From positions 1 to 29,574 of the IMG/VR virus record IMGVR_UViG_3300020162_000336: 29,574 nucleotides of DNA; one strand, given 5' to 3'. How positions within the stretch are numbered: the first letter of the stretch is position 1; each line of letters begins with the position of its first letter. The notes below the pieces were generated by a model. The model had not been told where the DNA came from, did no database searches, and saw only the letters and a list, made by a program, of their open reading frames with translations. Positions 21,207 to 29,574 of the stretch are shown here, one piece after another. Position numbers and translations under genes: made by a program. Source of the DNA: a virus.

Positions 21207-22379
21207 ATGTCACAAGAAGTAAAACAAGAAGGAGAATTTAAAATAAAAGCAAAGAAACCTTCGGTAAAAAAACTAACCAAAACAGATGAACCTATTAAGG
21301 TTGATTTAACACAGAAGCAAGAGGATCCAATAAAAGTAGTAATCCCTAAAGAAGAAACAAATGCCATTCAAGAGCAAGGAACAAATGAAAGCGTGTTACG
21401 CGATAAACAGCCCGAAATGGGATTGCAAGAAGTGGTCGAAGGAAACCAAGGGGCCACTGAAAATGTTATTGAAGAAATCTTTGAACAAGAAATAAAACAA
21501 GAAGTTGCAGATATTAAAGAAGAACTGCAATTTCATACTCAAGAGCAAACAAAGAATAATACAGAACTACCAGAAAATATAGAGAAGTTAGTTTCTTTTA
21601 TGCAGGAAACTGGTGGAACAATTGAAGACTATGTTAGGTTAAATGCTGATTATTCAAATATAAATAATGTTGCTCTATTAAAAGAATACTATAAGAGTAC
21701 CAAACCGCATTTAGATGCTGAGGAAGTAGAATTTTTATTGGAAGATAAATTCTTTTTTGATGAGGACATTGACGACGAAAGAGAAATCAAGTTAAAGAAA
21801 TTAGCATTTAAAGATGAGATTTCTAAAGCTAGGAATTTTTTAGAAGAAGCAAAGAAAAAATATTATGCAGAAATTAAGGCAAGGCCTGGAGTTAATGCAG
21901 AACAACAAAAAGCTGTTGATTTTTTTAACAGATATAATAACGAGCAAAACAAAGTGGCTCAACAACAAGATGCGTTTAAAAAACAAACATCTAGTCTTTT
22001 CAACAATGAATTCAAAGGTTTTGAATACAACTTAGGAGAAAAAAGATTTAGATACAATGTTCAAAATCCAAATCAAGTTGCCGAAACTCAATCAAATATA
22101 CAAACCTTCATCGGAAAGTTTCTGGATAAAGAGGGTAATGTAACGGATGTGCCGGGTTATCATAAGGCTTTGTATTCAGCAATGAATGCTGACAAAATTG
22201 CTGCTCATTTTTATGAACAAGGGAAAGCTGATGCTGTTAAACAAGTTGTTAGTAATTCCAAAAATCCAAGTATGGATGCTCCTAGAACTGCTAGTGAGCC
22301 ATTCATTAACGGATTTAGAGTCAAATCTATAAGCGGTCAGGATTCCTCAAAACTAAGGATCCAAACAAAAAAATTTTAA
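21207..22379 (+). CDS. Probable capsid scaffolding protein
   Basis: 390 aa, highly charged. Residues 1-110 are Lys/Glu-rich and probably disordered. The middle contains FMQETGGTIEDYVRLNADYS and LLKEYYKSTKPHLDAEEVEF, then RPGVNAEQQKAVDFFNRYNN in a helical stretch. The C-terminal part is a smaller folded unit. This layout between portal and major capsid genes is usual for scaffolding proteins of crAss-like phages, and the middle motif is familiar from them. It should act inside the procapsid and leave before packaging. TTATATTATCAT before its start also occurs in the 44-bp repeats. Confidence 0.75.
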   Translation: MSQEVKQEGEFKIKAKKPSVKKLTKTDEPIKVDLTQKQEDPIKVVIPKEETNAIQEQGTNESVLRDKQPEMGLQEVVEGNQGATENVIEEIFEQEIKQEVADIKEELQFHTQEQTKNNTELPENIEKLVSFMQETGGTIEDYVRLNADYSNINNVALLKEYYKSTKPHLDAEEVEFLLEDKFFFDEDIDDEREIKLKKLAFKDEISKARNFLEEAKKKYYAEIKARPGVNAEQQKAVDFFNRYNNEQNKVAQQQDAFKKQTSSLFNNEFKGFEYNLGEKRFRYNVQNPNQVAETQSNIQTFIGKFLDKEGNVTDVPGYHKALYSAMNADKIAAHFYEQGKADAVKQVVSNSKNPSMDAPRTASEPFINGFRVKSISGQDSSKLRIQTKKF

Positions 22380-22399
22380 CAATTAAAAATTAAACGATT

Positions 22400-23875
22400 A
22401 TGTCAAACATGATTAACTCGGTTACTGGAACTAATTTTGGTTCTATTAAACCGTCACAAAAACAGCAAGCGTTAGAAACAAACTACTTAAACTTTACAGA
22501 TGGTAGTGGTAATGACTTTGCGCAACAATATTTACCAGAAATCTACGAGCAAGAAATTGAGCGTTATGGTAATAGAACTTTATCTGGTTTCTTACGTATG
22601 GTAGGAGCTGAGATGCCAATGTCTTCTGATCAAGTTGTTTGGTCTGAACAAAACAGATTGCATATTGCTTATACTAATGTATCTTGTGCTACTGCAACTA
22701 CTTTAACATTTGCGGTAGGAGGTACTGGTATTAACTTTGTTCAAAACGTTATTTCTGCAGGTCAAACTTTAGTAGTTATGGATCCTGCAACTGGAAAAGA
22801 ATTAAAAGTTCTTGTTAATGCTTCTACTACAGCGGGTGGAACAGCAACTGTTACAGTTTATCCTTATACTCAAGCTAGCTTAACTTCTGGAAGTGTTTTA
22901 TTTCCAGTAACGGCAGCTCCTAACGGAACTCTTAAAATATTTGTTTATGGTTCTGAATTTATAAAAGGAAGTACAGATTCTTCTTTAAAATCGGTTACGC
23001 CTTCATTTACTCAATACAGTAATTCACCAATTATTGTTAGAGAAAAATATGAAATCAATGGGTCTGATACCGCGCAAATTGGATGGGTAGAAGTTGCTAC
23101 TGAGGATGGTGCGTCTGGATACTTATGGTATTTAAAAGCAGAATCTGAAACAAGATTACGTTTTGAAGATTACTTAGAGATGAGTGTAATTGAAGGAGAA
23201 TTATCAGCGGCTAGTTCAGGTGTATCGACTTTAACTCCTGCTACAGGTGTTACTTACAAAGGTACGCAAGGTCTTTTCTCTGCCGTTAGAGACAGAGGTA
23301 ATATTGTAAATAACTTTACAGCAGCTTCAGGTCTTAATGATTTTGATTCAATCTTAAAAGGGTTGGATACTCAGGGAGCTATTGAAGAGAACATGTTATT
23401 CTTAAACCGCGCAACCTCTCTTGACTTTGATGATATGCTTGCTTCATTATCTTCCGGTGCAGCTGGAGGTGTAGCTTATGGTTTATTTGAAAACTCTGAG
23501 CAAATGGCATTGAATTTAGGATTCTCTGGTTTCCGTCGTGGATCTTATGATTTCTACAAAACTGACTGGAAATACTTAAATGATGCATCTACTCGTGGGG
23601 GTATGAATACCACGTCTATTGATGGATTACTTGTTCCTGCTGGTACATCAACTGTATACGATCAACAATTAGGTACTAATATCCGTAGACCATTCTTACA
23701 CGTTCGTTATAGAGCTAACCAAGCTGACGATAGAAGAATGAAAACTTGGATTACTGGATCTGTTGGAGGCGCTTATACTTCTGATCTTGATGCAATGCAG
23801 GTACACTTCTTATCTGAAAGATGTTTAGTTACTCAAGGAGCTAATAACTTTGTGTTATTTACCGCTTCTACATAA
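22400..23875 (+). CDS. Major capsid protein
   Basis: 491 aa. The start SMINSVTGTNFGSIKPSQ-type segment and AQQYLPEIYEQEIERYGNRT are characteristic of crAss-like major capsid proteins. TYKGTQGLFSAVRDRGNIVN and FRRGSYDFYKTDWKYLND are further conserved-looking stretches. An HK97 fold is expected from the family. The gene uses CGT for arginine and TTC/AAC more often than its neighbours, which mostly use AGA, as expected for the most highly expressed product. It is followed by a strong terminator at 23883-23928. Confidence 0.88.
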   Translation: MSNMINSVTGTNFGSIKPSQKQQALETNYLNFTDGSGNDFAQQYLPEIYEQEIERYGNRTLSGFLRMVGAEMPMSSDQVVWSEQNRLHIAYTNVSCATATTLTFAVGGTGINFVQNVISAGQTLVVMDPATGKELKVLVNASTTAGGTATVTVYPYTQASLTSGSVLFPVTAAPNGTLKIFVYGSEFIKGSTDSSLKSVTPSFTQYSNSPIIVREKYEINGSDTAQIGWVEVATEDGASGYLWYLKAESETRLRFEDYLEMSVIEGELSAASSGVSTLTPATGVTYKGTQGLFSAVRDRGNIVNNFTAASGLNDFDSILKGLDTQGAIEENMLFLNRATSLDFDDMLASLSSGAAGGVAYGLFENSEQMALNLGFSGFRRGSYDFYKTDWKYLNDASTRGGMNTTSIDGLLVPAGTSTVYDQQLGTNIRRPFLHVRYRANQADDRRMKTWITGSVGGAYTSDLDAMQVHFLSERCLVTQGANNFVLFTAST

Positions 23876-23882
23876 CAATCAT

Positions 23883-23928
23883 GGTGATATTACCCCTGTT
23901 GAATTTGCAGGGGTAATTATTACCTTTT
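23883..23928 (+). terminator. Strong intrinsic terminator after the capsid gene
   Basis: ATTACCCCTG (23889-23898) pairs exactly with CAGGGGTAAT (23908-23917) around TTGAATTTG. An outer GGTGAT/ATTACC arm extends the stem past a single bulged base, and TTTT follows (23925-23928). It sits 8 bases past the stop and should define the 3' end of the capsid message. Confidence 0.85.
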
Positions 23929-23954
23929 AAAAATTTATTAAATTATATTATATT

Positions 23955-24806
23955 ATGGCAACAAAACAAACGACAAAAAAAGAATTAGAATCAAATGAAT
24001 TTAATATGGATACAATTACTGTAGAAGAAACAATTGTACCTAAAGAAACAAAACCAAAAACATTAAAAGATACTTGGGTAATAAAGGACAGAACTTATAT
24101 TATAGCTGATGGTTATTCTCCTTTAACTTATACTTTACAAAGTAGGCATTCACTGAGGTATCCTTTATTATGGTTTAATAAAGAAACAGGAGAGCAAGAA
24201 GAATTAAGATATGCGACTAATCAAAACTCCCCATTAGTGTCGCAACAAAAAGGGGCTGCGACTTTAGGCCATATTGTATTTGACAATGGAATATTAAATG
24301 TACCCAAAGAAAAGCAAAACCTACAAAAATTATTATCAATTTATCACCCTGGATTAAATGTTAAATATACGGAATTTGATCCAACATTAGAAGCTGAAGA
24401 TGAATTAGAAGATATTGAATTAGAAGTATTAGCATTAAATGCTGCTTTAGAGATGGATATTGATCAAGCAGAATCTATTGTTAGGGTAGAGGTTGGATCT
24501 AGAGTGAATAAGATGAGCTCTAAAGAAATAAAAAGAGACTTGTTATTACTAGCAAGAAACAATCCTTCTTTGTTTATAGAACTAGCAAATGATGATAATG
24601 TACAGCTTAGAAATATAGCTATTAGAGCTGTTGAAGCAAGTATAATAAAATTATCACCGGACAATAGAACATTCCATTGGGGTGAAAATAATAGAAAGTT
24701 AATGACAGTGCCTTTTGATGAAAATCCATACTCAGCTATGGCAGCATTCTTCAAAACAGATGAAGGTATAGAAATCTTTAAGTCTATAGAGAAAAAATTA
24801 AAATAA
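23955..24806 (+). CDS. Virion structural protein downstream of capsid
   Basis: 283 aa. After an acidic leader come TWVIKDRTYIIADGYSPLTY, SRHSLRYPLLWFNKETGEQE, ELRYATNQNSPLVSQQKGAA and KEKQNLQKLLSIYHPG. Later there is KMSSKEIKRDLLLLARNNPS and TVPFDENPYSAMAAFFKTDE. This combination is well conserved after the capsid gene in many marine phages. The exact role (head completion, auxiliary capsid or internal protein) is not known to me. It is transcribed between two hairpins, so it may be regulated apart from the capsid and connector genes. Confidence 0.7.
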   Translation: MATKQTTKKELESNEFNMDTITVEETIVPKETKPKTLKDTWVIKDRTYIIADGYSPLTYTLQSRHSLRYPLLWFNKETGEQEELRYATNQNSPLVSQQKGAATLGHIVFDNGILNVPKEKQNLQKLLSIYHPGLNVKYTEFDPTLEAEDELEDIELEVLALNAALEMDIDQAESIVRVEVGSRVNKMSSKEIKRDLLLLARNNPSLFIELANDDNVQLRNIAIRAVEASIIKLSPDNRTFHWGENNRKLMTVPFDENPYSAMAAFFKTDEGIEIFKSIEKKLK

Positions 24807-24824
24807 TACGTAATATTAATATAT

Positions 24825-24848
24825 AGGCGGTGGCTTTGGTTACCGCCT
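24825..24848 (+). terminator. Hairpin between the structural and connector genes
   Basis: AGGCGGT (24825-24831) and ACCGCCT (24842-24848) pair perfectly, with two further G-U pairs inside. The flanks are AT-rich without a T run, so it may be a weak terminator or an RNA-processing site. Confidence 0.5.
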
Positions 24849-24871
24849 TAATATTATAATAAATATACAGT

Positions 24872-25570
24872 ATGGCGGTAAATGTAAATACGGTTTATAG
24901 AACCGTTTTATTAATTATTAATAAAGAACAAAGAGGATATTTAACTCCAGATGAATTCAATAAAACAGCGACTCAAGTACAGCTTGAAATATTTAATGAA
25001 TATTTCGACGACCTTAACCAGCAACTCAGAGTGCCTGGTAATGATAGCGAATATAGTGATCGTATAAAGAATTTAGAAGAAAAAATTGCAATATTCCAAA
25101 CATCGGGAGCATGTACCCCCACTACAGGAGGATTTAATATACCTTCACCATCTACATTTTATAAATTAGGAACCGTTATATATAATGATGAAAAAGAAGT
25201 GCAATATGTTCAACCAAATGAACTATTAGAACTTAATCTTTCACCAATAACAAAGCCATCTAAATATTGGCCTGTTTATACATATAAAAATTTTAAAATA
25301 ACAGTATATCCTGATACTATTACAAATGGTATATCTTGCACATATATAAGAAAACCATTAGATCCAATTTGGAACTTTACTACAGCTCCTCCAGGATATC
25401 AATATACATATACTTCAACAGGTTCGCAGGATTTTGAATTACATCCAACAGAACAAGTAAATATAATAACTAGAATATTACTTTATTCAGGTATAGTTAT
25501 TAAAGACCCATTAATAATACAAGCCGCCGCACAACAAGTGCAGACGGAAAATATTAATTCAAAAAGTTAA
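24872..25570 (+). CDS. Head-tail connector / adaptor protein
   Basis: 232 aa. The N-terminal helical part (VNTVYRTVLLIINKEQRGYL, then NEYFDDLNQQLRVPGND) is followed by YVQPNELLELNLSPIT, a beta pair with YKNFKITVYPDTI, and YIRKPLDPIWNFTTAPPG. The C-terminal helix contains EQVNIITRILLYSGIVIKDP. This architecture recurs after the capsid gene in crAss-like phages and is thought to form a ring below the portal. The specific ring cannot be assigned without comparison. Confidence 0.65.
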   Translation: MAVNVNTVYRTVLLIINKEQRGYLTPDEFNKTATQVQLEIFNEYFDDLNQQLRVPGNDSEYSDRIKNLEEKIAIFQTSGACTPTTGGFNIPSPSTFYKLGTVIYNDEKEVQYVQPNELLELNLSPITKPSKYWPVYTYKNFKITVYPDTITNGISCTYIRKPLDPIWNFTTAPPGYQYTYTSTGSQDFELHPTEQVNIITRILLYSGIVIKDPLIIQAAAQQVQTENINSKS

Positions 25571-25576
25571 TAAAAA

Positions 25577-26794
25577 ATGCCTACACCTAATAATGGTTTA
25601 ATTACCGAAACAAATAGACAGTACTACGAAGGAGCACAAGGCTTTATAACTGTAGACAGCGCTACTGAATATACTACTACTTTTAATACTAGTTTAGTTT
25701 TTGGCAGTTGGGATCCAACGGATATAAATTATGCTTTAAATAATTTTAAATTATATACTAGTCCAACAGGATTGCCTGGGACTTTCGTGGAATACACATC
25801 GTCTTATAACGTCATTAATAATGTAATTATATTTTCATTCGCTCCGGTTGATGGAACTTATATAGTTGTTCAATTAAAAATATTAGACGGCGGTAATTAT
25901 GGCGATAAAGACGCTTTCGGCACCGCTGTAGAGGAAAACTATGGTAGTTACTCTTATATCTCCTTAAATGATATTATAAACAACTTTATGGTTGCTTATG
26001 TAGGTACAGGCAAATTAATTGGTGCTGCAAAAAGAACTGATGTTATATTCCATGCAAAACGTGGAATGCAGGAATTTAGTTATGATACATTAAAAAGTAT
26101 TAAATCCCAAGAATTAAATATACCACATAGTTTAAGTGTAGTAATACCTCAAGACTATGTTAACTATGTAAAAATGTCATGGATAGACCATCATGGCATT
26201 AAGCATCCTATATACCCCGTTAATGCTTTAACTACAAATCCATATGAAAATCCAATACAAGATCAAAGAGGAATACCAATACAGGATAACTTTGACGCAA
26301 ATATAGAAGGGGACTCTTTAACAGAGGAAAGATGGAATAGAAACAATATACTTCAAGATATTAACGAGGTTGACAACATAGGTAACGATTGGTACAATGA
26401 TGACAATTGGGTTATGGATAGATTCTATGGTAGATTATTTGGAATGGATCCTCAATATGCTAATATAAACGGGTATTTTTCTATAAATGATAGAGAAAAT
26501 AAAATATCTTTTAGCAGCAACTTAGTAGGCAAATTAATCGTATTAGAGTATATATCAGATGGTTTAGCTTATGATTTAGATTCTAGAATACCGAAAATGG
26601 CGGAAGACGCTATGTATGCTTATATTTTACATGCTATTATGGCACATCGCTCAACCTCAACAGAATATGTTGTTAGAAGGTTGCAGCAAGATAAATCAGC
26701 AAAATTAAGAAATGCTAAAATAAGACTTTCAAATATTAAATTAGAAGAGATAACCCAAGTATTCAGAGGTAAATCTAAATGGATTAAACACTAA
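25577..26794 (+). CDS. Tail tubular-type connector protein (P22 gp4-like in context)
   Basis: 405 aa. After an N-terminal beta domain (about 1-120) comes a helical core: ISLNDIINNFMVAYVGTGKL, IFHAKRGMQEFSYDTLKSIK and SLSVVIPQDYVNYVKMSWID. The C-terminus has LDSRIPKMAEDAMYAYILHA and a basic KSKWIKH end. The core helices followed by VIPQDYVNYV and HPIYP are familiar from the tubular protein of crAss-like phages. It lies between the adaptor and the P22 gp10-like gene, as expected for a tail knob component. Confidence 0.7.
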   Translation: MPTPNNGLITETNRQYYEGAQGFITVDSATEYTTTFNTSLVFGSWDPTDINYALNNFKLYTSPTGLPGTFVEYTSSYNVINNVIIFSFAPVDGTYIVVQLKILDGGNYGDKDAFGTAVEENYGSYSYISLNDIINNFMVAYVGTGKLIGAAKRTDVIFHAKRGMQEFSYDTLKSIKSQELNIPHSLSVVIPQDYVNYVKMSWIDHHGIKHPIYPVNALTTNPYENPIQDQRGIPIQDNFDANIEGDSLTEERWNRNNILQDINEVDNIGNDWYNDDNWVMDRFYGRLFGMDPQYANINGYFSINDRENKISFSSNLVGKLIVLEYISDGLAYDLDSRIPKMAEDAMYAYILHAIMAHRSTSTEYVVRRLQQDKSAKLRNAKIRLSNIKLEEITQVFRGKSKWIKH

Positions 26795-26797
26795 AAA

Positions 26798-29574
26798 ATG
26801 GCGGAATCAAAAAATATTTTTTTAAAGGGTAAAATGAATAAGGATCTTGATAATCGTCTTTTAGGTGAAGGCGAATATCGAGATGCTTTAAATATATCTG
26901 TAGGTAAATCTGAAGACAAAAATGTAGGGTCATTACAAAATATATTAGGCAATGAACTTTTACTAAAGCCAACTTCTGGCGGTAGTGTTCCATTTGAATC
27001 CAATACTAATTTAGTATGCATAGGATATGTAGTTGATAATGAACGCAATAGAATATTTCAATTTTTAACAGATTATGTTGATACAGCCCCGTCATTAATA
27101 AATCCACCTGGCGGCGGTGCGGAAATGAAGGTGACTGTTTATGATCCAACTAGTAATGGTAATCCATATTTAACTTTAGTTTCAGGTACATTTTTAAATT
27201 TTTCAACAACTAATTTAATTACAGGCGTTAACCTAGTAGAAAATTTATTATTCTGGACAGATAATAGAAACCAACCAAGGAAAATAAATGTTGATACAGC
27301 CATATCAAATTCAGTGGAATCTGGCAACCCTTATTATACAAACGCGGAACAAATAGCAGTTGCAAAATACGCACCTTTTAAAGCCCCTTCTTTATATTCA
27401 ATATCACCACTAGTGAATGTTGAGTTAGATACTACTAATTCTGTAACAGGTCCTGGTGGTTTTACAGTTATTACTGTCAATAATTCCGATATTACTGCTT
27501 ATAATATAGCGGTTGGTGATCAAATAATTAGTCAAGCAGCTTTGCCAGGAGGCATAGGCCAATCAGATAATGTAGTAATTACTAAAATTTTTGATAATGG
27601 AACTACATCTTCTGTATATATAACGGGAGTATGGACCACTATTGAGGATGCTCAATTTTACAAATGTACAATGGGAACCGCCGATACCGTATCAAATATT
27701 AATGGTAACGATAATTTTTTAGAGGATAAATTTGTAAGATTTAGTTATAGATTTAAATTTGACGATAATGAATATTCATTAATAGCTCCATTTACACAGC
27801 CAACTTTTATACCAAATCAAAAAGGGTATTTTATAAGCGGAGATGAGGACGCAGCATATAGATCAACTGTATTAGAATGGATGGAAAACTCTGTTAATGA
27901 GGTTAAATTAATAATAGAGCTGCCGGATACGGGGGGTAATATAGCTACATCGTATAAAATAAAAAGTATTGATATACTATATAAAGAATCAGATTCATTA
28001 GCAATTAAGGTAGTAGACACAATATTAGTATCTAAATTGCAGCAAGTATCCCCTAATACAAACATATATACATATAAGTATCAATCACAAAAACCAAAGA
28101 AAACATTAGCGGAAAACGAAACCCTTAGAGTATACGATAAAATACCGATAAGAGCATTAGGTCAAGAAAGTGTTGGTAATAGAATTATATATGGCAATTT
28201 TATTAATCAGAATACGCCTCCAGCTACTTTAAATTATAATGTAACCCTAGTTGAAAAGGGTAATGATTATACTCCTTTTGTAAGTTGGATAGAATACCCT
28301 AATCATAATTTAAAACAAAATAGAACATATCAAGTAGGTATTGTTTTAAGTGATAAATTTGGAAGACAATCTTCAGTAATATTATCATCTGCAGCACCAT
28401 ATATAGAAAATGCAAATACTGTATACGGAGGATCGTCTGTATTTATACCATATAAAAGTTCAGATTGGTCAACAGACGTTAGAGGTTGGTTTGGTGATGA
28501 ACTAGTGGTTGTATTTAACGAAACTATAAATTCAATTAGGAACGAGGGAGCAGGGACACCAGGTTTATATGCCACAGTTTCAGGAATAGTTCCCAATAGC
28601 CAAACCGGATTTGAAATAACTGCTGGAGTTGTTAATAATGCTGGTCCTTATACGTATACATACACATTGCAAACAGCCGCTGGGGCTCAAGTAAATAGGC
28701 CTTTTGCTAGTAAATATTTAAAAGGTAAGTATAAAGACTATGTAAAAGTACTAACTGCCTCGTATAGTCCTATTACCAGCATAGGATCATTGACTGCTGA
28801 TGGAGCTATAAGTGAAATATATAACTTTAATCCGCTTAGTGGGCCATTAACATTTCCTGATATAAAATTTTCATATTCAATAAACGAATTAGGGTGGTAC
28901 TCATATAAGGTAGTTGTAAAACAACAAGAGCAGGACTATTATAATGTTTATGTACCTGGAATGCTAGCTGGTTATCCAACTCAGACTCCGAGTACATTTC
29001 CTACAGGGGAGGATGATACTACGTGTCATTTCGTTTCTATAAATGATAATATAAATAAAGTACCACGAGATTTATCCGAAGTTGGTCCTAATCAAAGGCA
29101 ATACAGAAGTAGTGCGCAATTATGGCCAAGAGTTGAAAATATGGTTTCTGCATCAAATAGACAATATTTTCCAGGAACAGTATCTAATGTTGTTAATACT
29201 ATTGCTCCGTCAGATGATTTAAATTTTTTATCAACTGCTAGCACTGCTCCTAATAATCTTTACCAATTTGACACAGATCCATTAATAAACAGAGTATCAA
29301 CATCTAATAGAGTTGGTGTGCTGGCAGGAAGTATGACTCCTTATTTAGGAATATTTGAAACTGACCCTGATACTTCTTTAATAGATTTATTTTGGGAAAC
29401 ATCAACTACTGGGTATATTTCAGATTTAAATATAGATGTATTAACTGGATCTGATATTATTGTAAGCTTTTCAGATTTAGATTTTATATATAGAGAAGAT
29501 CAAGATTACCAAGGAAGTGATCCTAATGAAGGCACTCCAACATCACCATTTATAACAGAATGGTTTTATTTTAA
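26798..29574 (+). CDS. P22 gp10-like tail stabilisation protein, 3'-truncated by window
   Basis: Open from the ATG at 26798 to the window edge (925 full codons, no stop). KGKMNKDLDNRLLGEGEYRD (residues 10-29) and ENLLFWTDNRNQPRKIN (about 147-163) are hallmarks of this family. YQSQKPKKTLAENETLRVYD (about 428), RIIYGNFINQNTPPATLNY and NHNLKQNRTYQVGIVLSDKF (about 502) follow in the expected order. In crAss-like phages this is a large tail-hub or muzzle protein at the tip of the short tail. The remaining C-terminal part lies beyond the window. Confidence 0.85.
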   Translation, partial: MAESKNIFLKGKMNKDLDNRLLGEGEYRDALNISVGKSEDKNVGSLQNILGNELLLKPTSGGSVPFESNTNLVCIGYVVDNERNRIFQFLTDYVDTAPSLINPPGGGAEMKVTVYDPTSNGNPYLTLVSGTFLNFSTTNLITGVNLVENLLFWTDNRNQPRKINVDTAISNSVESGNPYYTNAEQIAVAKYAPFKAPSLYSISPLVNVELDTTNSVTGPGGFTVITVNNSDITAYNIAVGDQIISQAALPGGIGQSDNVVITKIFDNGTTSSVYITGVWTTIEDAQFYKCTMGTADTVSNINGNDNFLEDKFVRFSYRFKFDDNEYSLIAPFTQPTFIPNQKGYFISGDEDAAYRSTVLEWMENSVNEVKLIIELPDTGGNIATSYKIKSIDILYKESDSLAIKVVDTILVSKLQQVSPNTNIYTYKYQSQKPKKTLAENETLRVYDKIPIRALGQESVGNRIIYGNFINQNTPPATLNYNVTLVEKGNDYTPFVSWIEYPNHNLKQNRTYQVGIVLSDKFGRQSSVILSSAAPYIENANTVYGGSSVFIPYKSSDWSTDVRGWFGDELVVVFNETINSIRNEGAGTPGLYATVSGIVPNSQTGFEITAGVVNNAGPYTYTYTLQTAAGAQVNRPFASKYLKGKYKDYVKVLTASYSPITSIGSLTADGAISEIYNFNPLSGPLTFPDIKFSYSINELGWYSYKVVVKQQEQDYYNVYVPGMLAGYPTQTPSTFPTGEDDTTCHFVSINDNINKVPRDLSEVGPNQRQYRSSAQLWPRVENMVSASNRQYFPGTVSNVVNTIAPSDDLNFLSTASTAPNNLYQFDTDPLINRVSTSNRVGVLAGSMTPYLGIFETDPDTSLIDLFWETSTTGYISDLNIDVLTGSDIIVSFSDLDFIYREDQDYQGSDPNEGTPTSPFITEWFYF

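Noticed and set aside
27817-28596. Leftward open frames opposite the stabilisation gene, and similar antisense frames elsewhere (for example 10578-11162)
   Set aside because: They lie wholly inside well-supported rightward genes, and their products look like reverse-complement shadows of those genes.

Overview
The window is a stretch of an AT-rich tailed-phage genome (about one third G+C by eye). It looks like a podovirus-type, crAss-like phage of a marine or aquatic Bacteroidetes host, probably a flavobacterium. This placement comes from recognising protein families from memory; no search was run. The signs are: a virion block ordered TerL (740 aa), portal (802 aa with a Gln-rich coiled-coil tail), acidic scaffold-like protein, major capsid protein (491 aa), then connector, tubular and P22 gp10-like 'stabilisation' proteins; start codons preceded by A/T-rich sequence rather than Shine-Dalgarno motifs; and a secreted protein whose signal peptide ends in the flavobacterial-style VNA-Q.

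Layout. One small gene (10-363) runs leftward and everything else runs rightward, so 364-1226 is the divergent control region between two transcription arms. That region holds four 44-bp repeats, a patch of G+C-rich dyads and a very long RNA-type hairpin just before the first rightward gene. 1227-3664 encodes six small, mostly basic proteins. 3675-8151 is a tail-fibre/adhesin cassette. 8148-9804 is a lysis cassette: small membrane proteins, an M15 peptidase endolysin and a lipoprotein with a C-terminal membrane anchor that fits a unimolecular spanin. 9958-11762 is a groEL-groES pair. 11759-15720 holds many small proteins, including a minimal HExxH peptidase-like protein and a secreted protein. 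15720-16545 carries a tandem GroES-like protein and a small-terminase candidate, and 16545 onward is the packaging, capsid and tail-connector block, with the last gene cut by the window edge.

How it works together. Most neighbours are 0-10 bp apart or overlap as ATGA or TAATG, so translation is probably coupled along long late transcripts. Clear punctuation exists only after the 95-aa protein (hairpin 13147-13184), after the capsid gene (terminator 23883-23928) and after the next gene (hairpin 24825-24848). The chaperonin pair, together with a second GroES-like protein beside the terminase, suggests that folding of capsid or packaging proteins is partly phage-controlled. Several unrelated small proteins share an N-terminal [N/Q]-[S/T]-P-hydrophobic motif, which could be a common virion-targeting tag. 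That motif, the repeat-rich control region, the chaperonin set and a possible programmed frameshift in the holin region are the leads most worth following.
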